Shown here piece by piece: positions 20,185 through 31,846 of a stretch of 64,000 nucleotides of DNA (the first letter of the stretch is position 1; the number at the start of each line of letters is the position of its first letter). The position numbers were made by a program, and so were the translations under genes. Under the pieces are notes generated by a model. It saw nothing but the letters and a program-made list of their open reading frames with translations. It had not been told where the DNA came from and made no database searches. Location: the NCBI GenBank assembly GCA_032622095.1, contig CP136068.1:49966443-50030442 (forward strand), in the 5' to 3' direction. The DNA comes from Siphonodentalium dalli. Its lineage: Eukaryota > Mollusca > Scaphopoda > Gadilida > Siphonodentaliidae.

Positions 20185-22172
20185 TCGCTATTCAATGTGT
20201 TATCTAATTAATAAATATAGTGTGGCCGCTTATCTGGAATAGAAGACAATAACTATGTGAATAAAGTAATTAGTAGCGCCTAGGATGGTTGTTTTTGTAG
20301 CCATTAATAACATGCCGGCACGTGTCTGCTTTGGTGAATAGATGACAGTAATTTGTGCTTTGATTGTCTCGTATTCACTCGGTGATTTGTAATCACTCAG
20401 TGACTATTCATCAGTGTCAGTCACGAACTTGTTTGCACTCTAAAATGCCACAAAGTGAATAGAAAGGACGACGGAGGATCCCGTTTACCTGGTTGTACAT
20501 ATATAAGAAGCGCCCAAATGTTATATAAACACTGGTCTGAATAATGTTAACTCTATTTAGGCGCTTTTGTTTTGTGTTTGTTTGTTGTTTTACTTTCGAT
20601 ATAAATATCCCGAGTATCTGTCTTCTCAACATCTGTCAAGATGCCTTGTATATGTAGTGTGGGTGGGCTAGCGATCCATTATTAAGTACCTCCAAAAAGA
20701 CAACACAGTGCATAATTTAGAACGCTCTTTAATGTCTACCGCTTTTGGGAGACAGAAGCATGGACGCTCTTTATATTTAAATGTCACAATACCACATACA
20801 AAATCATCCATGACATATCGAAATAGAGCACGTTCATAATTGAGAACGCTCTTTATTGTCTACACCGCGATGAAAACATGGACGCTCTTTATTAGAGGCA
20901 ATCATTGGATTTTTTCTGTGCTAACAATTCAAAAAAATCCTCTCTAGAAAGTCAATATGTGCCATCAAAACGTAAAATAAAACGAACAACAAACACAAAC
21001 TGAAAAACAATGCCAGGCTAGCCTTCAATTAAAAAAATGTCGTTATGCCAAACTGCAGCCTAACTAATAATTATTGTAGTTTCAACAGTCTGTTGTGTAT
21101 TCGAGTGAATTATTTTGTTTACGCACTTATCGATCTTGACTGGAAGTCGTGCACTTCTCCAAACAAAATGTTTCGTGTGAAGAAACAGACAGGAACATTA
21201 TTATGACGAATATAAGCCATCATGATACATGTACTAGTATAATAACCACCACCTTTTTAATCACACCCCATTTGTGTTTTATTGTACTCATATAGCGCAC
21301 AACGGGATGACACTAGTGTGTAAACTAGCTTCCGAAATTGGTACCATACAACGAAGAAGAAGGTATATGGCCTAACTTGTATTCTTTCAGAAACAGTTAA
21401 ATTAGTTTCGCACGAAATTCCGCTCGCTCATTGAATTTCTGCAAAACTAATCTCATATCAAACAACTTTTATCGCCTCAAAGTGCATTTTAGCCATCATT
21501 ATCCGTTATATAATCCAACATTAGCAAATCCAGTTCACAATTCAGCACATTCAAACAGTTTTATTCCGTGATCGCTATTTATCGTAAAGGCTTAGGTAAT
21601 TAACCGGCGTAATTTATCAACTCGTTACGCGATTGGCGGAATTATTTCAAGCTCCACCCACCGCTGTGACTGGTAAGCGTCGATGCAGATGATCGGTAAT
21701 GTGATCGCGTTGTGGTCATGTGATCGCATTCACGTGACTTACTTCGGATATTTCCGCGATTTTTTAAATATCATAATAATAAAAATACTATCTGCTCGAT
21801 TTTGAATTTTCTTGGCGAAATGGGTCTGTTAGACATATATTATTAGTATTATGACGATAACAAAAATATTTTTTTGGCAGACTAATTCCTTTAATAACAG
21901 CATAGAAGTCAGAAATGGAAATTAAATATGCTTGTTGTGACAGCTCTGTGTGGAATAATCTCATGCTTCTACTGGTAACCGGCATATGCCATGCCTGTGT
22001 CACAGTTCGAGCTGTTTGTATATACATGGCCTAGAATGGCTATGATAACTAGCAATCCACATTCTTAAGTTTGTTGTATTCATGGAGAAAAATGATGCTA
22101 AGTGTGATTCTGACATTAAAAATAAATACCTGTGTTCTAAAACAATTATGGGAAACTGGATGGAAGAGGAGG
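20185..22172. other. Gene-free stretch with one direct duplication
   Basis: At 20711-20898 a 124-bp unit is present twice, each copy containing a GAACGCTCTTTA and a TGGACGCTCTTTA phrase. Open frames at 20417-20632 and 21788-22197 (minus) show no domain and no splice context. Nothing else is supportable in this stretch. Confidence 0.5.
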
Positions 22173-23254
22173 AGCTTTTTATCTTATCTGAGACCAAGTC
22201 TCTGGTGGAGCTATAGTCTTCTCAAGAACCATCAGACCTATTCAGCTTAAATTTGGTATGGAGGGTCCTTGGGTGACTGATACATATTTTTTTCAAATGG
22301 GGTCACTGGGTCAAATAAGGGCACAGCCAGGGACATAACTTGTCCATCAATTGTATTCTTCGAACGTTTTTATCAAGAACCATAAGACCTATTCAGCTTA
22401 TATTTGGTATTCAGAGTCCTTGGATGACAGGGATTCAGATATGTTCACCAGGTCAAATAGCATTATAGCCATGGACGCAACTTGTTTCCTCTCTAGTATT
22501 TCTTAAAACACCTTCTTCTCAAGAACCATCAAGCCTATTCAGCATATATTTGGTATGGATGGTCTTTGGGTGACTGATTCAGATTTGTTCAAATTGGATC
22601 ACTGGGTCAAATAGGGGCAGAACCAGTGACATAACTCTTTATCTCAATACTTTTTTATAAAACATCTTATCAAGAATTAGCATATTTAGCTTGTATTTTG
22701 TATGGAGGGTCCTTCGGTGACTGGGATTCAATTTGTTCAAATAGGCTCACCAGGTCAAATAGGGGTTAGACCAGGGACATAACTCTTCCCCCATGGTCAT
22801 TCTTAAAACGTCTTCTACTCAAGAGCCATTAGGCCTATTAAGCCTATATAGAGTATGGATGGTCATCATGTAACTGGGTTACATTTTAAAATAGGTTATA
22901 TTGGCATTTGCTGTGTTGGGTCCATGGATAGTTTGGATTCAAATATGTTTGAATGGGGTCAGCCATTAAAAAAAGGGGAATGTCAGGTTGGAACTTTGCA
23001 ACAGTTGGGAAAGCTTGAGATATCAGTTGTAAAATTCCAACATGTGCAAATGAATTTTCACGAACTTGGGAGTGTGTTTGCTTAAGTTAGGAGGCGATAG
23101 ACAGGCTATGGACTATATGGGATGGGAGAAGAACCTCTAGCTATTTTCTGGTTTAGAACTACTTGTTTTTATGTGCTAACGTACTAACGCTATGGTCTTC
23201 AGAGTCCCAGTCTTCTCAGTCAGGTGAGCGACCCACAGTAATTGACTGTCTTGT
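22173..23254 (+). repeat. Dispersed modular repeat, apparently complete copy
   Basis: From a TATCTTATCTGAGACCAAGT start variant it runs through five ~150-bp modules, each with a 'GGGTCCTTGGGTGACTG' phrase and a 'GGTCAAATAGGGGC' phrase. A terminal part carries GAATGTCAGGTTGGAA and then CAGTCAGGTGAGCGACC and ATTGACTGTCTTGT. The same 3' end occurs at 30690-30981. The near-terminal TCAGGTGAGC is the complement of GCTCACCTGA at the family start. Confidence 0.75.
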
Positions 23255-24186
23255 TATACTGACTGCTCATTAACGAGTAGTTCCCTTAAGGACATGTTCA
23301 GATATTAAATTCAACAATAGCTAGTTCGTTTGTTGAACTTATTATCTGATTATTTCCCAATGAATTTGAATCATTCTGCTCCTGTATTATGTTTCTCTGT
23401 CTGTTGACTGCTTTTTAGGTCACCTGAGACGAAATCTCCGGTGGAGCTATAGTCATCACTCCTCGTCCGACCGCCCGTTCGTCCGTCCGCCAAGAATAAT
23501 CTTCTCCAGAACTATTAGACCGAATGGGTTTATATTTGATGTGGATGTTCCCTAGGTGACTCACATTCAGATTTGTTCAAATGAGGTCACCAGGTCAATT
23601 AGTTGTGAAACCAGGGCCATAACTCTATTCCTCCATGGTAATTCTTAGAACGACTTCTTGTCTAGAACCATTGGGCCGATTTAACTTATATTTAGAATGG
23701 AGGGTCCTTGGATGACTGGGGTTCAGATTTGTTCAAATGGGGAAACTGGGTCATATAGTGGTGGAGCCATGACATAACTCTCAACTTCCGGTGGACACAA
23801 TGTCAACACGCGTTCAACACCTCGGCAACAAATGTTTTAAATTAACTTAAATGAAGAATTTATTGTTGTTCAACTCGTGTATTATGATGAACTGATGGAT
23901 CCACCGCGTACGGGAGGCTAGTAAATTTCTTATATACCATTTCATGTTCTCTACACTTTGACTTTTTTTGGATTTTCAAATGGCCACATAAGGAAATGCT
24001 GACCTAAAAAAATTGTCACACTTGACTGGCTTAGTGTAACTCCAATGCCAATACCAGACTGCATGAATAGCTGACCTAAATTAATCGTGAATCGTTCGTG
24101 GTATACGCTTGTGATAGTACACACCAATTTAGCCACAGGTGTACAGTGTGCTGTAGACGTAAACAAAACAAGTTGGCACAATACGG

Positions 24187-25152
24187 ATGGGTAGGACTAA
24201 AAAACAAAAACTTGCTGAAAAGTCATTCAATGAAGACACAGACCAGCCTGACAAGAAGTTAACAATGGCAGAAGAAAGAGAGTCTACGAGCAGTACGGGG
24301 ACACAGAATAAAAACCCCCCTGAATACATAGTGAAGTTACTTCAAACCGTAAATGAAATAAAAACTAAAATGATTACAAAGGAAGACCTGGCAGAAACAG
24401 TAACAAAAATAGTTGACAGTAGATTGGATCAGTGGGAGCAAAGGCTTGTTGACATAGAGAAGAGGCAAGAAGAGGCTGAAAAAAGAAATGGAGAAAAAGA
24501 AACCAACTTAAAATCTAAGGAACTTGAACTGAAGATGAGGGAAGTGGAACTAAACAAAAAAATGGATGATTTTGGATGCAAAGCAAAGGAGTTGGATTTG
24601 TACGTTAAAACAAAGGTGAATGCTATGGAAACCAAAATAGATGACAACTCAAATAACATCAATGACAACGAACAATACTCTCGTAAAAGCAGCCTTAGAT
24701 TTATGGGTCTGAAGGGTAAGGAGGGCGAGACAGCCCGGGAATGTGCAGAGAAGGTAATCTGGCTAGTTAAAGTGGCGCTTCATATCAATGTGAAAGATGG
24801 TGACATTGCCATCGCACACAGGGTGGCAAAATCAACTAACATGACAGAGCAACCAATCTTGGTGTGTTTTAACAATCGGTTCGTAATGTCCGACATTGTA
24901 AAGGCACGTCGCCACTTGAAAACATTACAGGTGTCAGGTGTAACGTCTGGCAAAGTGTTCATTATGGAAGACACGACTAGGAAGAATCAGCAGTTACTTA
25001 GCCGTGCCTTCAAGTCAGACTCCATTGAAAATGCTTGGATTTCCAATGCCAAGCTTTTCGTCAAGAAGAAAAATGGCGAAATCTCAAAGTTCCGCACCGC
25101 GGACGATTTGAACAAAATAACAGCGTGTGGTGACGATCGAGAAATGGAGTAA
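24187..25152 (+). CDS. LINE ORF1 protein, intact (321 aa)
   Basis: This is the RNA-binding chaperone of a non-LTR retrotransposon; such proteins trimerise through a coiled coil and package the element RNA in the cytoplasm. Residues 1-50 are polar and basic. Residues about 50-160 form a long heptad-like coiled coil rich in Glu and Lys. At about residue 163 comes NDNEQYSRKSSLRFMGLKGK, the signature opening of the RRM-like domain of L1-type ORF1 proteins, followed by an AHRV segment at about 212. The rest to residue 321 completes the RRM and C-terminal domain. The start is the first ATG of the frame, and length is usual for the family. There is no internal stop, unlike the ORF2 downstream. Confidence 0.85.
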   Translation: MGRTKKQKLAEKSFNEDTDQPDKKLTMAEERESTSSTGTQNKNPPEYIVKLLQTVNEIKTKMITKEDLAETVTKIVDSRLDQWEQRLVDIEKRQEEAEKRNGEKETNLKSKELELKMREVELNKKMDDFGCKAKELDLYVKTKVNAMETKIDDNSNNINDNEQYSRKSSLRFMGLKGKEGETARECAEKVIWLVKVALHINVKDGDIAIAHRVAKSTNMTEQPILVCFNNRFVMSDIVKARRHLKTLQVSGVTSGKVFIMEDTTRKNQQLLSRAFKSDSIENAWISNAKLFVKKKNGEISKFRTADDLNKITACGDDREME

Positions 25153-26242
25153 TACGACTGGTATAAACCTAGTTCAGAATGGACGAGATACTGAATGTAT
25201 TACTACGTTCAGCGTTTCGTTCATTTTGAACTAGCACAAACCAACAGAGTTCAGTCTTGATAAAACCATATTAACATCTAGACTTTTTTTTGTTATTATA
25301 ACATAATGTGATTCAACCTTGTGTTATTTCTGTTTTAATGACCACTGTCTATTTTCTATGACCATTCAATGGGTTATTTTGGAACACACTATCGAAATGA
25401 AAGTAAATTCCGTTATATCACGTTCATTGCCTTGGTTTAAGGTCCAACGTATTACTTGTCAGTTCGTTTGAAAGGCGTGAGTGCCGAAGGCTTTCGTTTG
25501 AAAGGCCCGAGTGTCACACACACAAAAACAAAACAATTTGTTTTATTGAAATCGTTCTATCGATCTAAGGGCAGTCACTCTATTCTCGATCTCGACCGTT
25601 ATTGTGTTGGAGGAGAAATAACTAATTGTTTTTTTCTTCTTTGATTATGTGTAGCTTCATATTAAATGATGGACGTTGTTAATAGTATATATTATTTCAT
25701 TGATAATTTAATTACTTACCTTTATTTTAATCGCTATTGTTATAATTGCGTCGCAACACTTACTTATATACGCAGTGAGGTTCCTGTGTAATGTTTCTGG
25801 ATTATTCGTTCTCGAGCGTTATGATCTCAGCCAACTAAATGCACGATCGCATTGGGCGTCTCGGCATTTCCTTATATACATACCTTATATACATATCTTA
25901 TAATGGCACATATTTACTTTTCCCTTCTTTTGATTTAGTTTCCATACGATCACATACGAATTAGATACACTTTATTGATGGCCTCCCCGTACTGTTGGTG
26001 AATTCTCGGTTCTGCTATATACGCGACGATGATCTCACATATAATTTTCTTCATTTATTATACCCTATCAGTGCCTATTATTTCACATGTCCACACTCTA
26101 AGTCGCTCCGGTTATGACGATGAGCCAAATCAACCAGTATTTATGACAATTAACTATCAATTACAGGAAATCATCCAAGTTAAGATGAAATTATATATAT
26201 ATTGCTACATTAGACGGCATGTCGGGGGAGCTTTAGTTCATT
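25153..26242 (+). other. LINE inter-ORF region
   Basis: About 1.1 kb between ORF1 and ORF2 without a convincing frame. This is longer than usual and may contain a degraded N-terminal part of ORF2 or an unrelated filler. Short open frames at 25456-25644 and 26029-26253 show no domain. Confidence 0.5.
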
Positions 26243-29183
26243 ATGTTAGCTGATATTACTTTCGATGAGATCCAGAACAAGGACGAATTTAATTTAAATC
26301 ATGTTTTGTCTCAACTAGGAACGGATGAGGAAAACGAATGTGTCCCATCCAATCTTCAAGATAATTGTAATTATTAATCTCCTGTAGAATTTCAAAACCA
26401 ATTCCCAAACCAGACGAATATATCCGCATTTAGTTTGAATTGCCAAAGCTTGAATGCAAATCTGGATGACTTAAAGCATCTCCTATATCAAATGAGAGGA
26501 AGTGGAACACTATTTAGTATTATTGCTCTGCAAGAAATTTTTAGAATTCGAGACATATAAGATACCTGGATATCACCCCCTAATATACAAATGTAAACCT
26601 AACGAAGACGATTGAAGGGGTGGTGGTGGCTTCTTTATTAGAGATGATTTAAAATTTGCCATTAGGGATGATCTGGCTGTATTTATTCCACATGTGTTTG
26701 AATCAATAGTTGTTGAAATTTTTATGGAAAAAAATAAGAGTGTTTTATGTGGATCGGTATACCGACCTAACACTGCACCAAAAGCTGACTTGAATAGTTT
26801 TTTAGAGAAAATGGAAACACTTACTAATTGCTTGCGAACATCCGGAAAAAGAGCTTTGATTTTGGGTGACTTCAATATTAATCTATTGAAAGCAGAATCA
26901 CATGTGAAGACAAACGAATTTCTCAATAATATGTATTCCGATGGTTTCCAACCTGTAATTTAAAAACCCACTAGAGTTACGGGACACTCTGCTACATTAA
27001 TTGATCATATATATAGTAACAATTACGACAACAAAATTAAATCTGGTATTATTATCACGGATGTATCTGACCATTTCGGTATATTCTATATCGAAGAAAG
27101 TAAAGTTTCCTGGTCTTCGCCTGAACCGATTTTAAAAAGACAATTTTCCAAAACAAACATGGATTATTTCAAAAGAAACATGTTAGCATCTGATTTCTCC
27201 CCTGTCTTGCAAGAGCCTGACCCGAACCTAGCATATGAAAAGTTTATGGACACATTTAAAGGTGCATACGAGTCGGCAATAAAAGGTACATTAAAAAACA
27301 CGAGTGGATGACAGATGGCCTGCTAGTATCATCAATAAAGAAAGAAAATCTATATAAAAAATTCTTAAAATCACCAACAACAGCAAACAAGAACATTTAT
27401 AAAGACTACTGTAAAATATTTAACAAGACAAAGCGTGCTTGTAAGTCTTCGTATTATAAACGGATTTTGGAAGAAAACAAAAATAATATTAAAAAATCAT
27501 GGAAAATAATAAATTATATTCTCAATCGAGATAAGATACAGTCTATACCAAGCATTGTTTCTATAAATGGGGTTAATGTAATTGATGCTAAAGAAATTTC
27601 CGATGAGTTTAATAGATACTTTACAGATATTGGAAATCGTGTATCCTCTAACATTCCAAGAACTGCGATACCCCCAGAAATGTATCTAAGTGCATCTTAT
27701 TCTAAAAGTTTTTGTATGTTCCCTACAATTCCTGCCGAAATAATTACGTTGTCTAATTCGCTACAAACCAAACAGAGAAGTGGGCATGACCAGATTTCTA
27801 TTTCACTTGTCAAATTTGTCGCTTGCGAGGTAGCCAACCCTGTCATTTATTATAAACAGAACCTTTGAAACTGTTATTATACCTACTGATATGAAAATAG
27901 CTAAAGTAGTGCCGATTTACAAAGCTGGAAGTGAACAACTCCTAGATAACTACAGACCGATTAGCATATTACCATCCTTTTCGAAATTACTAGAAAAAGC
28001 GATGTACACAAGACTTGTTAAGTTTCTTAATAAACACAATATTTTGAATGAACACCAATACGGTTTCAGAAAACACCATTCAACTGTTCACCCTGTGCTC
28101 CACTTACTTGAACATATTTGTACTGAAAACAACAAAAAATCAAAAGACTTCACATTGGCTCTGCTATTAGACATATCAAAGGCATTCGATACCATAGATC
28201 ACAACACTTTTTTGAGAAAACCATTATGGAATAAGAGGAATAGCAAATCTTTGGTTTCGAAATTATTTATCGGATAGAAAACAGTATGTTTTGTTAAGAG
28301 GAAACCAATCTTGTATGCTTCCGATCACTATTGGGGTCCCTCAAGGATCCATATTGGGACCCATACTTTTTTTGCTCTATGCCAACGATATTCGAAATTC
28401 AACAAAAATGAATCTTGCCTCGTTTGCCGACGATACAACAGTGTATGAATCGGGCGTCGATGTTAGAAAATTAGAGTGCGACGTTAATTTTGAACTGCAA
28501 ACACTATTTCAGCGGTGCTGTGCGAACCGTCTATCATTAAACGCAAATAAAACACGATATATCTTATTCGACCCATCACGACTTATACTGAAAGGAACAC
28601 ATATCAACGTATCAATCAACAATATATCAATCGAGCGTGTAGGTGAAGACTCAAGCGAAAAAAGCATGCGATTTTTAGGCATATTTATTGATGAAAATCT
28701 CAGTTATGCTGCTCATATCTCTAAAGTCTGCTCCAAAATAGCCTATGCAAATTACGCACTGAATAAGGTAAAGAAACTGCTTCCATATCAAACTCTTAGA
28801 ACTCTATACTACTCTATTGTTCAAAGTCGTTTACTGTATGGCATTGAAGTATGGGGTCACAGCAAACATGTTCATAGACTGTTTCTGCTTCAGAAGAAGA
28901 CTATTAGAAGCGCTATAACTCACACACTGATCCCTTATTTAGCAAAAATAAAATTTTAAAAGTTCAAGATCTATACGAACTCAATGTTGCACTGTTTATG
29001 CAAGAGTGGCGGAATGGTGGTCTTCCAGATTCTTTTAATTCATTTTTTGAAATAAATAAAGCTAATACCCGACAGAAGGGTCTCTTTCAATTCTCGAAAT
29101 CGCGGATAAAGTTCCTTGATTCATTCCCGACATTTAAATTCCACGCCGTTTGGAATAACCTACCCAAAGAACTTCGATCGTAA
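26243..29183 (+). pseudogene. LINE ORF2 (endonuclease-reverse transcriptase), broken
   Basis: In order: a short N-terminal leader from 26243; an APE-type endonuclease start with SLNCQSLNANLDDLKHLLYQ and ALQEIF (about 26430-26550); GSVYRPN and LILGDFNINLL (26750-26890); and VSDHFGIF (about 27070). The RT follows: VVPIYKAGSEQLLDNYRPIS (27905-27965), EHQYGFRKHHST, LLLDISKAFDTIDHN, GVPQGSILGPILFLLYANDI (28330-28390) and a catalytic FADD (28420). The thumb runs to about 28950 and a C-terminal part to 29183. Breaks: stops near 26375 and 26961, and frame changes near 27300, 27868-27891, 28277-28291 and 28959. The catalytic motifs themselves are preserved. Confidence 0.85.
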
Positions 29184-30376
29184 CCGACACGATGCAATTT
29201 AAAAAAAAATGATCAGGAAATTCATCAATTCATATCCCACGCCAGTGACTTGTAATAACCCATACTGCCCAGAATGCGTACGTTAACGATGGCACCATAA
29301 CTCTTAATATCAAGCATGTATAGTTCGTTATAGATTTGTTGATCGCGATTTGCTATTTAGTACATGTGTGACACTTCAAACCAGTATGCACCGTGCAACG
29401 ACTCCACACCTTCCATCACATTCGACAATATAATGTTCTAGTCTTCTAACTGGATCTCATCCAACTGGCCTGGCGGGTTTCTTTGAAAATGAGGGCAACC
29501 TTGGTTTACATGTACATAAATGTGTGTATTTAAGAAACCCGCTAGACCACATGCCACATGCACTCCATCGGGTCCGTCAAAGAAGGGCATATGCATATAC
29601 ATATATGTGTATGTATACTAACTATTACATTTAATCGTTGACATAACCGGAGTTGACACAATACAAATTATGATGGGGTTGGCAGGAAGACAGCCACGCA
29701 CGAGGTTATGCCAACCACAGGCTGAGTGCACCCCATTTGGGAGTCAGCATGATGTGGATCGTCATATATCCATATCTTGCTGACCCTCAACTGGGCAAGT
29801 AACTGATCTTATGCACTTGACGATTCAATCCTATCTATGATTATTTTTGTATTTCCTGTATTCTTGTATATTTAATGCACTTTTGCCAATAAATTATCTA
29901 TCTATTATATATCTATAACTCCAAAAAAAAACAAACAAAAAAACAATTCAGATTGAACTCCTTTTGATCAATTTAACATACAAAAAAAAAATTATTATTA
30001 TTTTTTTAAACATGTTAAAAAATTAGAAAAACTAACACCATTGTAACATTTGCAGTGTTATGAAAATCATTAATGAAATCATGGAAAAATTCCCTTTCCA
30101 TCACCCCCACATGACCCAGACCACCACCCTGCCTCTAACCAACGGCACCCCACCCTATCTGATCTCCCAACTCATCTCTCCCACCAGCAGACTCAGTCAA
30201 TTGTATTAGCTCCAGACAGAGAGAGTTAATTATACAGTCATCAATTGAGATGTTATCTGGCAGAGAGGTTTAAACAACTGCCTAGCTAGCACTCATGCCA
30301 GTGTGCGTCATTAAAATCAATTCAAAACAAATTGTTGTTCCCAAACCTGAATTTAGTGTGTCTGACATTTGCAGAA

Positions 30377-30456
30377 TGAGGTCCACAGAGGGTGAATTTA
30401 GTTATGCTACCCTGCACAGCAGGCTAGCATAACAAAATACACTATCCATGGACCTC
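30377..30456. repeat. Solo hairpin related to the 45184-45599 element
   Basis: A TGAGGTCCACAGAGGGTGAA arm pairs with a GGACCTCA-ending arm round a TTATGCTACCCTGC/GCAGGCTAGCATAA stem. The same hairpin forms each end of the element at 45184-45599. Here only one hairpin is present, which suggests a solo terminus or an internally deleted copy. Confidence 0.6.
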
Positions 30457-30981
30457 AACCAGCCACCCTACCTGTATCTATGCTGTTTGATACTGGTATA
30501 ACAATATATAGATTTCTATTGATTTCTAAGTGGGTGGGGGCAATGGGGCGGGAGTGTAAAGGGGGTTTTGAACCCCCTACTTTGATAACAAATTTCTTAG
30601 TTGTAAATTTGATTGTTCAACCAGTAGCAGTCCATATCTTCCTACTTTGGGTTAAACTGTAGGACCGAAATGTCGACAAATGTTTAACTTTATGGGGGAT
30701 GTCAGGTTGGAAATGTCTAAGTTCGAGAGCTTGAAGAGGGATGTGCAAAAGGACTTTTGTGAACTTAGGACTGTGGTCTGGTTGTTTTGTTTAAAAAGAT
30801 TAAGGGTTTGATATTTGTTAGTGGTGCGCAATTAAAAATTTCAAGATGAAGAGCCTTGCTCATCTGAGAACCATGAGCTATGTCCCTGTTTAAAATTACT
30901 TATCTGTTGTAGTCTTCAGAGGCCCAGTCTTCTCAGTCTTTACAGTCAGGTGAGCGACCCCACAGTCATTGACTGTCTTGT

Positions 30982-31697
30982 ATTACATAAACACCCCTGG
31001 TAACTTAATATACCATTCCAATGTATACTTTTATAACTGGATGAAAGAATTCATTCAGTATATATAAAGGGTTAAGATGGAAGTGGTTTCCATTGAAATT
31101 CTAAGTTGGGCACGTACCCCTCACAGCAAAGATCCTCCATCTATATTTTGTACAGTCTTTCTATTGTCTCCAGAGTGAAGATAGCAGGTTTCTTATATAC
31201 TGATCGAAAACAAAAATGTTCTTCCAAATCCGTCAGGAGTCTTTACAAAATTCGGGTTCAATATCGTTTTTATTTGTGAGACATTTTCATACAAATGATC
31301 CAACGATTTAAAGGCCCACAACATGTTCAAGCATCATGATAAATCTACTAATCTATCGATTTTGTGACATTTAGTTGAAAACTACTCGGTATTACTATAA
31401 TAATGCCATTGTTCACTGCCGTAAGCGTTCTTTTGGGTTCTTTGGCAACATTATAAAGTGTTCCTTATTTTCTTAAATTGTACGCTGTCATAGTGATATT
31501 TTGACAATGAAAAAGCCTCCCTGACCGATTTTCGATTATCTGGAGGCACAATCGGCCGATTGCCGATTCCGATTATCGTAACATCCTATGTACGCTGGAC
31601 TTCGGTCTACATGTATGTTATGGTGTCCTGGATTCGAGGGGGGTGTAGTGTGGCACTATCATTTACAATTATATTTGTTCCTCTTATCTTATTTCAG
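30982..31697. other. Sequence upstream of the first recognised exon
   Basis: No repeat or exon recognised. If the exon at 31698 is not the first, this is intron; a strong acceptor (TTCCTCTTATCTTATTTCAG) sits at its end, so at least one exon must lie upstream, here or beyond. Confidence 0.4.
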
Positions 31698-31846
31698 GTG
31701 GAATTTACATGATATTAGTGGTAGTAGCAGCTATGTCATTATCATCACTGTACCTTAGCGTCCACATGAGATCAACATCAGTCAGACAAGATAGAAATGA
31801 CCCTACTAGTAAGCCAGCGATCAGCAGAACCAAACAACTTACATCG
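31698..31846 (+). CDS. Exon 1 of a predicted membrane-anchored protein
   Basis: A pyrimidine-rich acceptor ending ATTTCAG precedes 31698 and a GTAAGC donor follows at 31847. In the open frame the exon encodes a hydrophobic stretch, MILVVVAAMSLSSLYLSVHM (ATG at 31709). A basic and polar tail of about 26 residues follows, with Arg, Lys, Ser and Thr. This reads as a signal-anchor or single-pass membrane helix. The exon ends at a codon boundary (phase 0), compatible with the next exon at 37500. If translation starts at 31709, 11 bases of 5' UTR are in this exon; an upstream coding exon is also possible. I recognise no family. The hydrophobic helix superficially recalls the third membrane helix of Cys-loop receptors, but the rest does not fit. 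Confidence 0.6.

Larger units (their letters stand above)
23781..29914 (+). mobile_element. Near full-length non-LTR retrotransposon (LINE), 6.1 kb
   Basis: It is bounded by ATAACTC at 23774-23780 and 29915-29921. Order: 5' UTR (about 400 bp), ORF1 (24187-25152, intact), a ~1.1-kb inter-ORF region, ORF2 with endonuclease and RT (26243-29183, broken), and a ~730-bp 3' UTR ending in an AATAAATTATCTATCTATTA simple-repeat tail. A short duplication and simple-repeat tail fit CR1/L2/Jockey-type elements. The exact clade needs an RT tree. Confidence 0.85.
23417..30981 (+). repeat. Dispersed modular repeat interrupted by a full-length LINE
   Basis: The 5' part (TTTTAGGTCACCTGAGACGA, CCGTCC run, two modules) lies at 23417-23780. 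The 3' part (A-rich tail, 'CACCATTGTAAC', then 'GATGTCAGGTTGGAA' and 'TCAGGTGAGCGACC') lies at 29915-30981. The two parts are joined across the ATAACTC duplication that bounds the LINE. A hairpin element at 30377-30456 and some unassigned sequence are further inserts in the 3' part. Confidence 0.7.

Noticed and set aside
31698-31846. Exon as part of a Cys-loop receptor (third membrane helix)
   Set aside because: Only hydrophobic character matches; neighbouring exons show no receptor motifs.
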